In this document: positions 1-5,688 of the stretch, one piece after another
Layout of the letters: each line of letters begins with the position of its first letter
Position numbering within the stretch: the stretch's first letter is position 1
From: Legionellaceae bacterium
GTDB lineage: Bacteria > Pseudomonadota > Gammaproteobacteria > Legionellales > Legionellaceae
Reading direction: 5' to 3'
Assembly (NCBI GenBank): GCA_023266075.1
Contig: JAHFRX010000096.1
Span: 1 to 6,060 of the forward strand
Length of the DNA stretch: 6,060 nucleotides
Notes under the pieces: model-generated
What the model saw: the letters and a program-made list of their open reading frames with translations, nothing else
Databases searched by the model: none
What the model was told of the DNA's origin: nothing
Position numbers and translations under genes: made by a program

Positions 1-1308
1 AATTGCCTATGCATCCTCCCTTGTACTGACATCAATCCTTATGAATCCATATCGATCCCGCAATACATTAACGATCAATGGGTTATGGTAGAGTACAAAG
101 TTACACCTATTGAACTGACATCTACGCATGGTATTGAGCAATTATTTATACAAGACAACGATCGTGTTTTTGCTTATGGATTAGAGCCCTTAGACAATAG
201 CGACGCTACACCACATCTTATTTTTATGGGTACAACTTATCCTGCAGGTCAAGGTTTTATGCCACAAATGCGAACCGATATGAATGGATTTAGAACGGTA
301 GGGAAAATACTTTATCAAAGTGGTCGTCAACGTATTTTAGAATGGCTTGAAAAACAAAATCCACAACCACATGTGTGCGGCGTAAGTTTAGGTGGTACGT
401 TATCGTTACTATTAGCCATCGATCAAGGCGATAAGCTATCACGCGTTGATGCTTTAAATCCAGCCGGCTTGCACCACCATATATTTCATCACGCTCATGA
501 CAAATGGAGTACGTTAAATTCAAGACCACCCATATATATCCAGAAGCAAGGAGATGACCCTGTGTCTCGCTTTGGATATTGGAAAGAAGACTGGCATATT
601 TTACAAGTCAATCCTCCAAAATCTCGCAAAGGTCCTAATGCACTCGCAGATCACGCACTCAATTACGCAGGATTTGCTCAAACAGAATTTATAGAAATAG
701 ATGCTTATCTTGATAATCAGCAGAGACGCTGGCGAAATCGTGTGCTCTACACATTCACTCGTAGTATTGCGTACTACAGTTTGATGATACCTTATCACTA
801 TGTGATTCAACCGGTACTCAGATTTGCAATCGCACATCCTTATGTGACGTTAATCTCACTCACCACGGCATTATGCATCCCTTTCGCACCTTGGATTGTT
901 ACACTGTCGCTCATCGGTCTCTCCAGCGCTCTCATGTTATATCATGCTATTCGACTTGGGCGAAACTTCATCTACTTGCTCAATCATCACCTCGATGTTG
1001 CGCCATGTCACCATCCTGCACTTGAACGTAATGCCTCTCTCGATTTATACACAAATAAAACCACAGCCACATTTTCTAAAGACGAGCTACTTGCTTATCA
1101 CTCCATTTCAAAAAATGAACAAAATGAGTACTCAATACAAAAAGAAACACCCACCACTTGCACCATTGAAGCATCAAAAGCAAAAATTTATGACATGAAA
1201 CGTTCGGTATATTTAATCAATCAATGGGGAATAAACCGACCCAAAGCAACCGTCCATGATGCCGTAACAAAACAGCATCAACAATACTTACAAGGACTAG
1301 GACAATAA
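1..1308 (+). CDS. Alpha/beta-hydrolase-like protein with C-terminal membrane hairpin, 5' end outside window
   Basis: The frame is open from base 1 with no stop, and the first in-frame ATG (85) has no Shine-Dalgarno. The first 28 codons read as plausible protein (D-I-N-P-Y-E-S-I then a hydrophilic stretch), so the true start probably lies left of the window. Numbering from the ATG at 85, a nucleophile elbow G-V-S-L-G-G sits at residues 99-104, with Ser101 encoded at 385-387. It follows a beta-strand-like HLIFMGTTYPAGQGF segment (44-58), as in serine hydrolases and lipases. The Asp and His of a triad cannot be assigned. Residues about 252-290 form two adjacent hydrophobic stretches split by a Pro-rich turn (CIPFAPW), which suggests a membrane hairpin. 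The last ~110 residues are hydrophilic. This mix resembles secreted effectors of intracellular Legionellales, but that is an inference. The gene lies outside the proposed island, 70 bp before the next gene. No promoter is visible. Confidence 0.85.
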   Translation, partial: NCLCILPCTDINPYESISIPQYINDQWVMVEYKVTPIELTSTHGIEQLFIQDNDRVFAYGLEPLDNSDATPHLIFMGTTYPAGQGFMPQMRTDMNGFRTVGKILYQSGRQRILEWLEKQNPQPHVCGVSLGGTLSLLLAIDQGDKLSRVDALNPAGLHHHIFHHAHDKWSTLNSRPPIYIQKQGDDPVSRFGYWKEDWHILQVNPPKSRKGPNALADHALNYAGFAQTEFIEIDAYLDNQQRRWRNRVLYTFTRSIAYYSLMIPYHYVIQPVLRFAIAHPYVTLISLTTALCIPFAPWIVTLSLIGLSSALMLYHAIRLGRNFIYLLNHHLDVAPCHHPALERNASLDLYTNKTTATFSKDELLAYHSISKNEQNEYSIQKETPTTCTIEASKAKIYDMKRSVYLINQWGINRPKATVHDAVTKQHQQYLQGLGQ

Positions 1309-1378
1309 GAACGTCATGTTCTACGTGACGTATCTGCCTCTACTTTTTGATCTGAATCAGTCTTAATGGAGCTCGAGA

Positions 1379-1717
1379 ATGAAGAACAATTCTAAGATTA
1401 CCTACCCTAGGCCACCTCAAGAAGTTCAACCACCCCATATTAAAAAACAGTATCAAAGTGACGCTCTAGATGAACTCATGCAAGAAATAGGCGAACTCAG
1501 AATACCGTATCCTAAGAAATTAGAAAATGACACAACGCTCTATATTCGACCCGTCCGCATCAATTCTTGGACAAGAGAAACAGCATCTTTTGCAAGTACA
1601 CGGCATAGTGTATTTCAACACACAGGAAGTCAAATCATACAACAAAACGCTGGGAAATCTATTGAAAAAGATTCAGCCAACGAAGACGCTTTGGAGGAAA
1701 CCAGCTTTGATTGTTAA
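1379..1717 (+). CDS. Small hydrophilic protein of unknown function (112 aa)
   Basis: I do not recognise this protein. It is 112 residues long, polar, Pro-rich at the N-terminus (PRPPQEVQPP) and acidic at the C-terminus, with no signal peptide or membrane segment, so it is probably cytoplasmic or a translocated protein. The start is supported by GGAG seven bases before the ATG. It follows the hydrolase-like gene by 70 bp on the same strand and could be co-transcribed with it, because the weak inverted repeat between them (1311-1331) lacks an adjacent T-run. The last eight codons and stop (L-E-E-T-S-F-D-C) lie in the 45-bp direct repeat and recur at 5987-6013, which marks this 3' end as the left boundary of the inserted segment. 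The stop is one base from the stop of the ribE remnant on the opposite strand. Confidence 0.7.
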   Translation: MKNNSKITYPRPPQEVQPPHIKKQYQSDALDELMQEIGELRIPYPKKLENDTTLYIRPVRINSWTRETASFASTRHSVFQHTGSQIIQQNAGKSIEKDSANEDALEETSFDC

Positions 1718-1735
1718 ATCACGGCGCTGAAAGCG
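1691..1735 (+). repeat. 45-bp direct repeat, left copy (attL-like)
   Basis: This is identical over 45 bp to 5987-6031, with the first mismatch at each edge checked by eye (T versus A on the left, T versus C on the right). It contains the last eight codons and stop of the plus-strand small gene and the last five complete codons plus stop of ribE on the minus strand. Its right end forms a short CGCT-GAA-AGCG hairpin. It is far too long for a transposon target-site duplication but fits an attachment core or a recombination segment. Confidence 0.9.
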
Positions 1736-1877
1736 TTAACACGCGTTTTACTGTGGTTACAATCGTCTGAGTACGGTGTTCTAATTCAATATTGACTAAA
1801 TCACCGACACGTTTGTGAGCAAAATTAGTCAACCGTAACGTTTCAAGTGTCACAGCAACGACACTAAGAAAAAAATT
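1719..1877 (-). pseudogene. ribE: Riboflavin synthase 3'-end remnant (C-terminal ~52 residues)
   Basis: The minus strand reads FFLSVVAVTLETLRLT, then G-D-L-V-N-I-E-L-E, then TTVKRVLTLSAP and a stop. This matches the end of riboflavin synthase alpha subunit: the ETLxxT strand, the conserved GxxVNIE motif, and the C-terminal T-V-x-R-V-L helix involved in trimer formation. Complete enzymes have about 200-215 residues, so only the last quarter is present. There is no start codon, and an in-frame TGA (1881-1883) lies immediately upstream, so it cannot be a working enzyme. Compared with the ribE end at the right edge, it is identical in the 45-bp core, lacks three codons (R-E-Q), and then differs at 3 of 20 bases. 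It is therefore a diverged copy rather than a fresh duplication. Its upstream part overlaps the T-tract of the neighbouring terminator. Confidence 0.85.
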
Positions 1878-1919
1878 CGCTCATACCCATTAGATGCGAA
1901 GCGGCATATGGGTATGAGC
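1869..1919 (-). terminator. Rho-independent terminator of the cysteine-rich gene
   Basis: Perfect 12-bp arms at 1879-1890 and 1908-1919 (GCTCATACCCAT against ATGGGTATGAGC) can extend by four inner pairs (1894-1897 with 1904-1907), closing a GAAGCG loop with a 3-nt bulge. Read on the minus strand, the stem is followed by GAA and seven T (the A-run at 1869-1875). It lies about 70 bp past the stop of the cysteine-rich gene at 1990. The T-tract is also the TTT-TTT of the ribE remnant. Confidence 0.85.
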
Positions 1920-1989
1920 AGTTACATCATCATATAAATAGCTGAATTTCATTTTTGCAGTTAGACATGCTTCAATTATCGCATTAATC

Positions 1990-2409
1990 TCACTGCAAAG
2001 TACCACACTCAGATTCACCGTTCTGCCCTTTAGCGTTCGAACAAGTACTCGAGTACGTAGTACACCACTGACCACATGATTCAGCTATGCCGGCACTAAC
2101 CGTACAAGATGTATTCGCACCAGTACAATAATAGCCATCATGAGTGGGAGCACATGAAATTGACTGACAACCACAAAAGCTCGTTGAACAATTAGGTGGT
2201 GGTTGTGCCTCACAAATTCCTACATCACACCAATCAGATTTACAATCGCCATTAGATTTACAACAATGGCCATTGTCAAAATTGCCATCTCCACAATCAC
2301 ACCCATCGCATGCCATTGCATTTAAAGCAAAAACCAACAACGCCAACATACAAAGAATGTTAATGATCATAGGCCTACATCGTGTGATTATTTCTGTATT
2401 GTATTTCAT
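1990..2409 (-). CDS. Secreted cysteine-rich protein (18 mature cysteines)
   Basis: This is a 139-residue protein. The signal peptide is basic (R10, R12), then hydrophobic at about residues 15-31, with likely signal peptidase I cleavage after A-M-A33. A lipobox is poor, because the residue at -3 is Ala. The mature part has 18 Cys: 34, 37, 39, 49, 50, 56, 61, 66, 74, 79, 81, 86, 95, 102, 112, 116, 123 and 135. The even number and the lack of free hydrophobic segments suggest a disulfide-rich fold made in the periplasm. The stretch CCKSNGDCKSDWCDVGIC (49-66) resembles the spacing of small secreted disulfide-knot domains. The start at 2409 is preceded by AAGGA seven bases upstream; the inner Met14 has no Shine-Dalgarno. 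A 94-bp gap with a plausible promoter separates it from the gene upstream, and a strong terminator follows. The shared CxSDWC motif links it to the protein at 5689-5901. Its function is unknown. Confidence 0.85.
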   Translation of the reverse strand: MKYNTEIITRCRPMIINILCMLALLVFALNAMACDGCDCGDGNFDNGHCCKSNGDCKSDWCDVGICEAQPPPNCSTSFCGCQSISCAPTHDGYYCTGANTSCTVSAGIAESCGQWCTTYSSTCSNAKGQNGESECGTLQ

Positions 2410-2425
2410 AGTAATATCCTTATTT

Positions 2426-2478
2426 GATCGCTCTCAACTAAAATTGTAGCTATATTTTTTCAAAAAACAATAGCGATC
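2426..2478. repeat. Inverted repeat GATCGCT flanking the promoter region
   Basis: Perfect 7-bp arms lie at 2426-2432 (GATCGCT) and 2472-2478 (AGCGATC), 39 bp apart. Nested inside are a second inverted repeat, GCTAT/ATAGC (2449-2453 and 2470-2474), and a T6-C-A6 tract (2455-2467). The arms bracket the predicted promoter of the cysteine-rich gene, so they could be regulator half-sites or form a cruciform or RNA hairpin. The inner part is too AT-rich for a standard terminator. Confidence 0.5.
2443..2470 (-). promoter_or_regulatory. Possible sigma-70 promoter of the cysteine-rich gene
   Basis: On the minus strand, TTGTTT (2465-2470) and TACAAT (2443-2448) are separated by 16 bp. The -10 matches the consensus at five of six positions and the -35 at three of six. 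The predicted start of transcription leaves a leader of about 25 bases with the AAGGA ribosome site. It would allow expression independent of the secretin gene. Confidence 0.35.
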
Positions 2479-2503
2479 AGCACATTTAAATTGAGAACTG
2501 CTC

Positions 2504-3031
2504 CTAGTACGTCTTGTTGATGACATAAATTATTGGGATTAAAGGCTCAAGAGAAACTGTCTGAGCAAACTGAATCAGTGCATATCCTGAATAAGCATTA
2601 GGAAGTGCTTTGATGGTAGCCAAGTCGATTTTCTCCAGGGGTTTGTCTTTTGATTGAATGACCATACTGACTATTTTTTTTGAAACATTATCCATAAATG
2701 TAATTGATATCACTTTCTCCTCAGCAATTTTATTGACAAATTGAAGATATATTGAAGAAAGAACCTTTCCTTTAAATAAGTTTGACTGCAAATATGTTGA
2801 ACAATCATATTTCATGGCGGCTACTGTTTGCCCTTCCGTCATCATCGTAACCGAAGCTGGTTGTAATGGTGACGATTTTTCCATACAAAGAATGATGTCA
2901 TGGAGCAAGGTTCCAGACACAATATAGTTCTGATCATTTGGAAATCCGCCACTACAAGTCGCTTTTTCTTCTCCGAATGCATTTGCGATCATGAATGCGA
3001 TCATGATGAAACAAAGAAATAAATTTTGCAT
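2504..3031 (-). CDS. Exported protein of unknown function (175 aa), coupled to the secretin gene
   Basis: I do not recognise this family. The N-terminus is a signal peptide (hydrophobic residues 4-17) with likely cleavage at A-N-A or A-F-G (about residues 18-20). The mature part of about 155 residues has three Cys, mixed charged and hydrophobic segments, and no further clear membrane span, so it is probably periplasmic or secreted. The start has a strong AAGGAG site six bases upstream that overlaps the end of the upstream gene's stop codon. Only 11 bp separate the two genes, which indicates an operon and probably coupled translation with the TPR-secretin lipoprotein. That position suggests a partner of the secretin, for example an assembly factor, a plug or a substrate. 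No sequence motif decides among these. Confidence 0.8.
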   Translation of the reverse strand: MQNLFLCFIMIAFMIANAFGEEKATCSGGFPNDQNYIVSGTLLHDIILCMEKSSPLQPASVTMMTEGQTVAAMKYDCSTYLQSNLFKGKVLSSIYLQFVNKIAEEKVISITFMDNVSKKIVSMVIQSKDKPLEKIDLATIKALPNAYSGYALIQFAQTVSLEPLIPIIYVINKTY

Positions 3032-3042
3032 AACTATCTCCT

Positions 3043-4752
3043 TCAGAATTCATCTATAGAACGATAATTATATCCAATAGCGCCAGCTATATAGTTTTTG
3101 TTATAAAAATCTGTAGTTAATATTTTGCCGACACTATAGAGTGGCAACGCCCTAATATGTCTTAAAAGAACTGAGAGACTAGAGGATTTCTCAAGGAAAT
3201 TGTCCACATAGCGAGATAATTCTTTTTGATAATATACGGGTGAATTTTTATCTTTAGCCGAAGCATAAGATGAAAAAGGATGCGGTGTTAACAGGATTAA
3301 CAACGATGTATTTTGTCTAAATACGCCTCGCTGGTTGAAGGCATTGCGTACAAGAGGAAGGTCACCAAGTCCTGGTGTTTTATTTACGAGAAATAAACTG
3401 GCTGTTTCAGAAAGGGCACTAAGAATTATCGTTTCACCAAAATGAATATTAACGGTCGTATGCGTGGTGTCTTTAACCGCAGTGGCTGAACTTTGAAAAG
3501 TTCCAACTGGAACTGCACCGATGGTTAGGTTTTCTCGACTCATACGAATATCAAGATTGATAGACCCATTTTTTAAAAAATGAGAAGTGACCTTCATACT
3601 TAACCCAAGAGGAATAATTTGTACCTGACCAGAGTTTAAACCAGATACGCCAAGCATAATTTCTGATCCGGAGAAATATTCAGCAGGGGCGCCATCACGC
3701 GCCAATAATGTTGGTCTAGATATGACCTCATCATTTTCAGCTTGATCATTGAAGATATTTAAATTATAGGTCAAGGTAGGAATGGACAGTGTTTGAGTAA
3801 TCAATGTAGAATAAGCCAGTGCTGGATTACCACCCGTATTGCCCAATACAGGATTTGCTTTCAATGCGTCAGCATATTGTTGCCAGTTTCCCGTCCCGAA
3901 TCGATTATTTGCTTCATTAATACCATACTGTAATTGCAAGCCCGTGAGTAAATTTACTCCTCTTTTTTCTTCATCCTGTTCACGTGTTAAAATAAAAACA
4001 GCATCAAGAAAGGCTTGTTTTCTTTGCTTGTATGGGTTGATTTTAATGGATGGTTTTTTGTGTGATAAATCTTTGGGTTTAGATTTAGAGATTCGTGCTG
4101 GAGTACGAATCTTTTTTCCAGTCGTGTAACCGGTATTTTTCATGGACGCGTTCGTTTTCGATGAATGAGTTGGTATAAGTTCTAATACAGGCATTTTCTC
4201 TAATATTTGTTCTAATTCTTTTAATAATGATGAGTTTTTATCTATTTTTTCCAATTGTGCCTTCATCACTTTAATGCTTTCACGATCATTATTTTTTTGA
4301 GCACTAAGAATAAATGCATTAAAATAAGGCATATTGTACTTTCCTTTGCTCAATTTCATCGCCATAGCAAAATTTATTTCGGCTAGATTGTATTGTTTTT
4401 TTTGATAATTGATTAATCCAAGGTAATAATAAGCCCACGGTTCATTCGGACAAAACTTGATGGTCGACTGATAACCCACTGAAGCAATATCCAATAATCG
4501 ATAATTATTAGCTTTCCCTTCCATCTGCCAAGAAAGTGCGTTTAAAAAATGCACGTGACATTCTTTGGGATCATTTTTTAATGCACGAGCAAAATATTGT
4601 CTTGCTTTGGTGTATTGTCCCTTGTTCATGCGTTTAATGCCTTCCATGGACAATTGTTTAATAGACATCGTCGCAGACGAATCGGTAAAATTATTGACAC
4701 ACGAGGTTAAAAGAAAGGCACTGATCGCGAAAAAAAACATCCTGAAATACAT
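3043..4752 (-). CDS. TPR-secretin lipoprotein (orphan outer-membrane secretin)
   Basis: The start is set at 4752 because AAGGAT sits just before this ATG; the longer frame to 4785 has no such site. The product is 569 residues. Residues 1-17 are a lipoprotein signal ending in the lipobox L-T-S-C18. About three TPR units follow (roughly 30-138), then a Lys-rich linker (about 190-245). From about 248 a segment with D-A-V-F-I-L and R-G-V-N-L-L resembles the entry to the secretin core. The core (about 324-491) has VISRPTLLARDGAPAEYFSG, then I-P-L-G-L, N-G-S-I-N-L-D-I, H-F-G-E-T-I-I-L-S-A-L, P-G-L-G-D-L-P-L-V-R-N-A-F, and L-L-I-L-L-T-P-H. This order is diagnostic of the Secretin family of type II, type III and type IV pilus outer-membrane channels. 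The usual N0/N1 domains are not recognisable; TPRs occupy their place. A lipid anchor may let it target itself, as in liposecretins such as HxcQ. No other secretion-system gene is nearby. A C-terminal tail of about 75 residues is unassigned. Confidence 0.9.
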   Translation of the reverse strand: MYFRMFFFAISAFLLTSCVNNFTDSSATMSIKQLSMEGIKRMNKGQYTKARQYFARALKNDPKECHVHFLNALSWQMEGKANNYRLLDIASVGYQSTIKFCPNEPWAYYYLGLINYQKKQYNLAEINFAMAMKLSKGKYNMPYFNAFILSAQKNNDRESIKVMKAQLEKIDKNSSLLKELEQILEKMPVLELIPTHSSKTNASMKNTGYTTGKKIRTPARISKSKPKDLSHKKPSIKINPYKQRKQAFLDAVFILTREQDEEKRGVNLLTGLQLQYGINEANNRFGTGNWQQYADALKANPVLGNTGGNPALAYSTLITQTLSIPTLTYNLNIFNDQAENDEVISRPTLLARDGAPAEYFSGSEIMLGVSGLNSGQVQIIPLGLSMKVTSHFLKNGSINLDIRMSRENLTIGAVPVGTFQSSATAVKDTTHTTVNIHFGETIILSALSETASLFLVNKTPGLGDLPLVRNAFNQRGVFRQNTSLLILLTPHPFSSYASAKDKNSPVYYQKELSRYVDNFLEKSSSLSVLLRHIRALPLYSVGKILTTDFYNKNYIAGAIGYNYRSIDEF

Positions 4753-4756
4753 GCTA

Positions 4757-4762
4757 ATCCTT
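4757..4762 (-). promoter_or_regulatory. Ribosome binding site fixing the secretin start
   Basis: AAGGAT on the minus strand lies four bases before the ATG at 4752 (five bases counted from AAGGA). It excludes the longer frame beginning at 4785 and gives a normal lipoprotein signal of 17 residues before the lipobox Cys. Confidence 0.75.
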
Positions 4763-4807
4763 ATACAATCTATCGATGTCAACATTATGGTGATAGCCTA
4801 CATCAAT

Positions 4808-4835
4808 ATAATATCATAAAGCAAAATTTATTGAA
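4808..4835 (-). promoter_or_regulatory. Possible promoter of the secretin operon
   Basis: On the minus strand, TTCAAT (4830-4835) and TATTAT (4808-4813) are 16 bp apart. The -10 matches five of six positions and the -35 is weak. It overlaps the -35 of the divergent beta-barrel promoter. The very AT-rich context makes chance matches likely. Confidence 0.3.
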
Positions 4836-4859
4836 TATATTTATAAATGTGATTATTAT
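4831..4859 (+). promoter_or_regulatory. Likely sigma-70 promoter of the beta-barrel gene
   Basis: TTGAAT (4831-4836) and TATTAT (4854-4859) are separated by exactly 17 bp, matching the consensus at four and five of six positions. The expected leader is about 65 bases and contains a GGAAC/GTTCC inverted repeat (4874-4879 and 4893-4898). Confidence 0.45.
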
Positions 4860-4919
4860 AAAGCGTTACAGTTAGGAACGCGACCATAATAAGTTCCTTA
4901 GGATGTTCTCTCGAGATTT

Positions 4920-4924
4920 AAGGA
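4920..4924 (+). promoter_or_regulatory. Ribosome binding site fixing the beta-barrel start
   Basis: AAGGA is followed by a 5-base spacer and the ATG at 4930. This favours 4930 over the in-frame ATGs at 4903 and 4924, which have no properly spaced site. Confidence 0.7.
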
Positions 4925-4929
4925 TGATT

Positions 4930-5682
4930 ATGCACGATTTTTTAATCAAAATACATCATCAAAAGCGCATATGGATCACCACTTTAATGCTTTTGTTCTG
5001 GATGAAAGTGGGTTATTGTATCGCCCCTCCCCCTGATAACGGGATCTATTTGTTCGATGTGGCTTTGTTCGAAGCCAATCTGGGATGGGAAAATTTCAAT
5101 GCTAGTGATCGCATGAGTAGTCCGCTTCAATCTCCTCAGTTTTTCAATGCATCTTTCAATGCTTCAGGCTTACATTTGGCTGGAAGTTTTATAGACCTAA
5201 AGCGCACCCCAACCCCCTCCTGGTTTTGGGGGGGGCGTATTGGTGGTCAACTGGTCTCCAATTTAAAACAAAGCGTGGATGTACCTTCATCTGCTGTTGA
5301 ACAAATTAACGAAATCTATAGTTTACAACGCGAGGGAGGAGTTTTTGCAGATATTATGCTCGTTTATACATCTACAAAGCAAAAAACTTATCTATCAGGC
5401 TTCGCGGGGCTGGAATATGAAAAATATAAACTAACCGGTTATGAAGTGTTTGCAACAAGTTTGCCGGTCGAGAGCCGTAATTCCTTCTATTGGACTCCGG
5501 CCGCTCGTGCAGGTATTGCTGCAGGTAAGAGGCTTTATCAAAATTATATACTGGGCATTGAATATGCACATACGTTTGCTCAAACGACAAACTTACCCGG
5601 GAACATAACAGATTCTCGCCATCATTCAATTAATACATCAGCGGACAGTCTTGATCTCGTTTTTGAAGTCCTCCTGTTATAA
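4930..5682 (+). CDS. Predicted outer-membrane beta-barrel protein
   Basis: The start is set by AAGGA five bases before 4930, giving 250 residues. The N-terminus is basic (K7, K12, R13), then hydrophobic (ITTLMLLFWMKVGYCIA), with likely signal-peptide cleavage after C-I-A. The mature protein has repeated amphipathic, aromatic- and glycine-rich strands typical of small outer-membrane barrels: YLFDVALFEANLGWENF, WFWGGRIGGQLV, VFADIMLVY, TYLSGFAGLEYEKY, ARAGIAAGKRL, ILGIEYAHTF, and a terminal SLDLVFEVLLL. It ends in Leu rather than the common Phe/Trp. About eight strands seem likely; no named family was recognised. The gene diverges from the secretin operon over a 177-bp AT-rich region with back-to-back promoters and converges on the cysteine-rich gene with a 6-bp gap. 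A G8 tract at codons 100-102 could make it phase variable. Confidence 0.8.
   Translation: MHDFLIKIHHQKRIWITTLMLLFWMKVGYCIAPPPDNGIYLFDVALFEANLGWENFNASDRMSSPLQSPQFFNASFNASGLHLAGSFIDLKRTPTPSWFWGGRIGGQLVSNLKQSVDVPSSAVEQINEIYSLQREGGVFADIMLVYTSTKQKTYLSGFAGLEYEKYKLTGYEVFATSLPVESRNSFYWTPAARAGIAAGKRLYQNYILGIEYAHTFAQTTNLPGNITDSRHHSINTSADSLDLVFEVLLL
5228..5235 (+). repeat. Poly-G tract (G8) inside the beta-barrel gene
   Basis: Eight consecutive G encode the last two bases of Trp100 plus Gly101-Gly102. A gain or loss of one G would shift the frame in the first half of a predicted surface protein. In this sequence the frame is intact (the on state, if it varies). Confidence 0.6.
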
Positions 5683-5688
5683 GCGACT

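Noticed and set aside
290..837. Two minus-strand open frames (290-529 and 601-837) under the hydrolase-like gene
   Set aside because: They lie fully inside a convincing plus-strand gene and lack ribosome sites and recognisable domains; they are frame shadows.
1311..1331. Inverted repeat ACGTCA/TGACGT after the hydrolase-like gene, as a terminator
   Set aside because: The stem is only 6 bp with a 9-base loop, and the nearest T-run (T5 at 1344-1348) is 12 bases past the stem, so it does not meet terminator criteria.
1954..1999. 8-bp inverted repeat TTTGCAGT/ACTGCAAA around the stop of the 139-aa gene
   Set aside because: The loop is 30 bases and no T-run follows on the minus strand; the strong terminator at 1869-1919 already serves this gene.
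3839..4129. Plus-strand open frame opposite the secretin gene
   Set aside because: The minus-strand secretin and linker coding sequence is clear here, and the plus-strand reading has no ribosome site or family features.
4762..4784. Perfect TTGACA (minus strand, 4779-4784) with TATAAG (4762-4767) as the secretin promoter
   Set aside because: The spacing is only 11 bp and the -10 candidate overlaps the ribosome binding site at 4757-4762.
4753..4785. Longer secretin start at 4785
   Set aside because: No ribosome site precedes it, and it would add 11 residues including a Cys and an Asp before the signal peptide. The start at 4752 has AAGGAT and a standard lipoprotein signal.
4874..4898. GGAAC/GTTCC hairpin in the beta-barrel leader as a riboswitch
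   Set aside because: A single 6-bp stem with a 13-base loop is too little structure to support a riboswitch call.
4903..4929. Longer beta-barrel start at 4903
   Set aside because: There is no spaced Shine-Dalgarno; AAGGA at 4920-4924 is correctly placed only for the ATG at 4930.
5094..5165. Repeated FNAS-like words in the beta-barrel protein as a tandem repeat domain
   Set aside because: The repeats are only three to four residues with irregular spacing, within normal variation for beta-strand segments.
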